The notes beneath the pieces were generated by a model, which was given only the letters and a program-made list of their open reading frames with translations, ran no database searches and had not been told where the DNA came from. Shown here piece after piece: positions 5,066 through 5,160 of a stretch of 5,160 bases of DNA. Position numbers and translations under genes: made by a program. This stretch comes from Bacteroidales bacterium (GTDB lineage: Bacteria; Bacteroidota; Bacteroidia; Bacteroidales; UBA932), in assembly GCA_012513425.1 (NCBI GenBank), contig JAAZCF010000368.1:1-5160 (forward strand), in the 5' to 3' direction. Position 1 is the stretch's first letter. Each line of letters opens with the position of its first letter.

Positions 5066-5160
5066 TTATCTGGCTTGTAGTGTCATCCTCTTCCTTTTGA
5101 TACTATAAGCCTCGAAACTAACAGCAGCCGCCAAAGACACCACAGAACCAACTATATAGC
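5066..5160 (-). CDS. C-terminal end of a hypothetical membrane protein (partial)
   Basis: One minus-strand frame is open from the right edge to a TAA at 5066-5068 and gives 30 residues: a hydrophobic stretch (YIVGSVVSLAAAV), then a basic end (SIKRKRMTLQAR). This looks like a last membrane helix followed by a positively charged cytoplasmic tail. The position, 24 bp before a terminator that works in both directions, fits a convergent gene. The other two minus-strand frames are closed early. It is too short to assign a family, and a chance open frame cannot be excluded. Confidence 0.4.
   Translation of the reverse strand, partial: YIVGSVVSLAAAVSFEAYSIKRKRMTLQAR

Noticed and set aside
4894..5100. 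Plus-strand Arg/Leu-rich frame over the slyD tail
   Set aside because: A shifted-frame reading of the same 12-bp repeats that then runs through the terminator.

Overview
The window looks like chromosomal DNA from a member of the Bacteroidota, most likely order Bacteroidales. Three things point that way: promoter elements of the TTTG / TAnnTTTG type, start codons preceded by A/T-rich sequence instead of Shine-Dalgarno motifs, and gene families typical of the group (a TonB-type C-terminal domain, a short RRM protein with a glycine-rich tail, and a SlyD-like isomerase with a cysteine-rich tail). No mobile element, CRISPR array, tRNA or rRNA was seen.

Layout. Positions 3-467 (+) hold the 3' end of a TonB-family energy transducer that begins outside the window. 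A gene-free stretch of about 200 bp follows; it carries an unusual stepwise palindrome (516-599) and ends in a hairpin terminator. On the minus strand, 2587 down to 673 is a tight three-gene cluster: a RhlE-like DEAD-box RNA helicase, a cold-shock-domain protein with a charged N-terminal extension, and an RRM RNA-binding protein. The gaps are 10 and 22 bp, so this is very probably one operon for RNA remodelling and cold adaptation. Upstream of it lies 433 bp without a gene. This contains a candidate minus-strand -7 element about 320 bp from the helicase start, implying a leader of roughly 310 nt, and an opposing consensus promoter inside that leader.

Positions 3021-4355 (-) encode a PmbA/TldE-type protein. 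It is divergent from a SlyD-like FKBP peptidyl-prolyl isomerase at 4403-4993 (+), and the two share a 47-bp intergenic region centred on a perfect 18-bp palindrome that contains a -7 element on each strand. The slyD-like gene ends in a strong terminator. Because that terminator is symmetrical, it may also serve a minus-strand gene whose C-terminal end appears to lie at the right edge (5066-5160).

Functionally, the helicase, cold-shock protein and RRM protein probably act together on RNA structure. SlyD and PmbA are a folding/metal-handling protein and a proteolysis/maturation-related protein; only their shared promoter region links them. The most interesting parts are the non-coding ones: the operon leader with its antisense promoter and tiny ORF, the palindrome after the TonB-family gene, and the symmetric divergent promoter.
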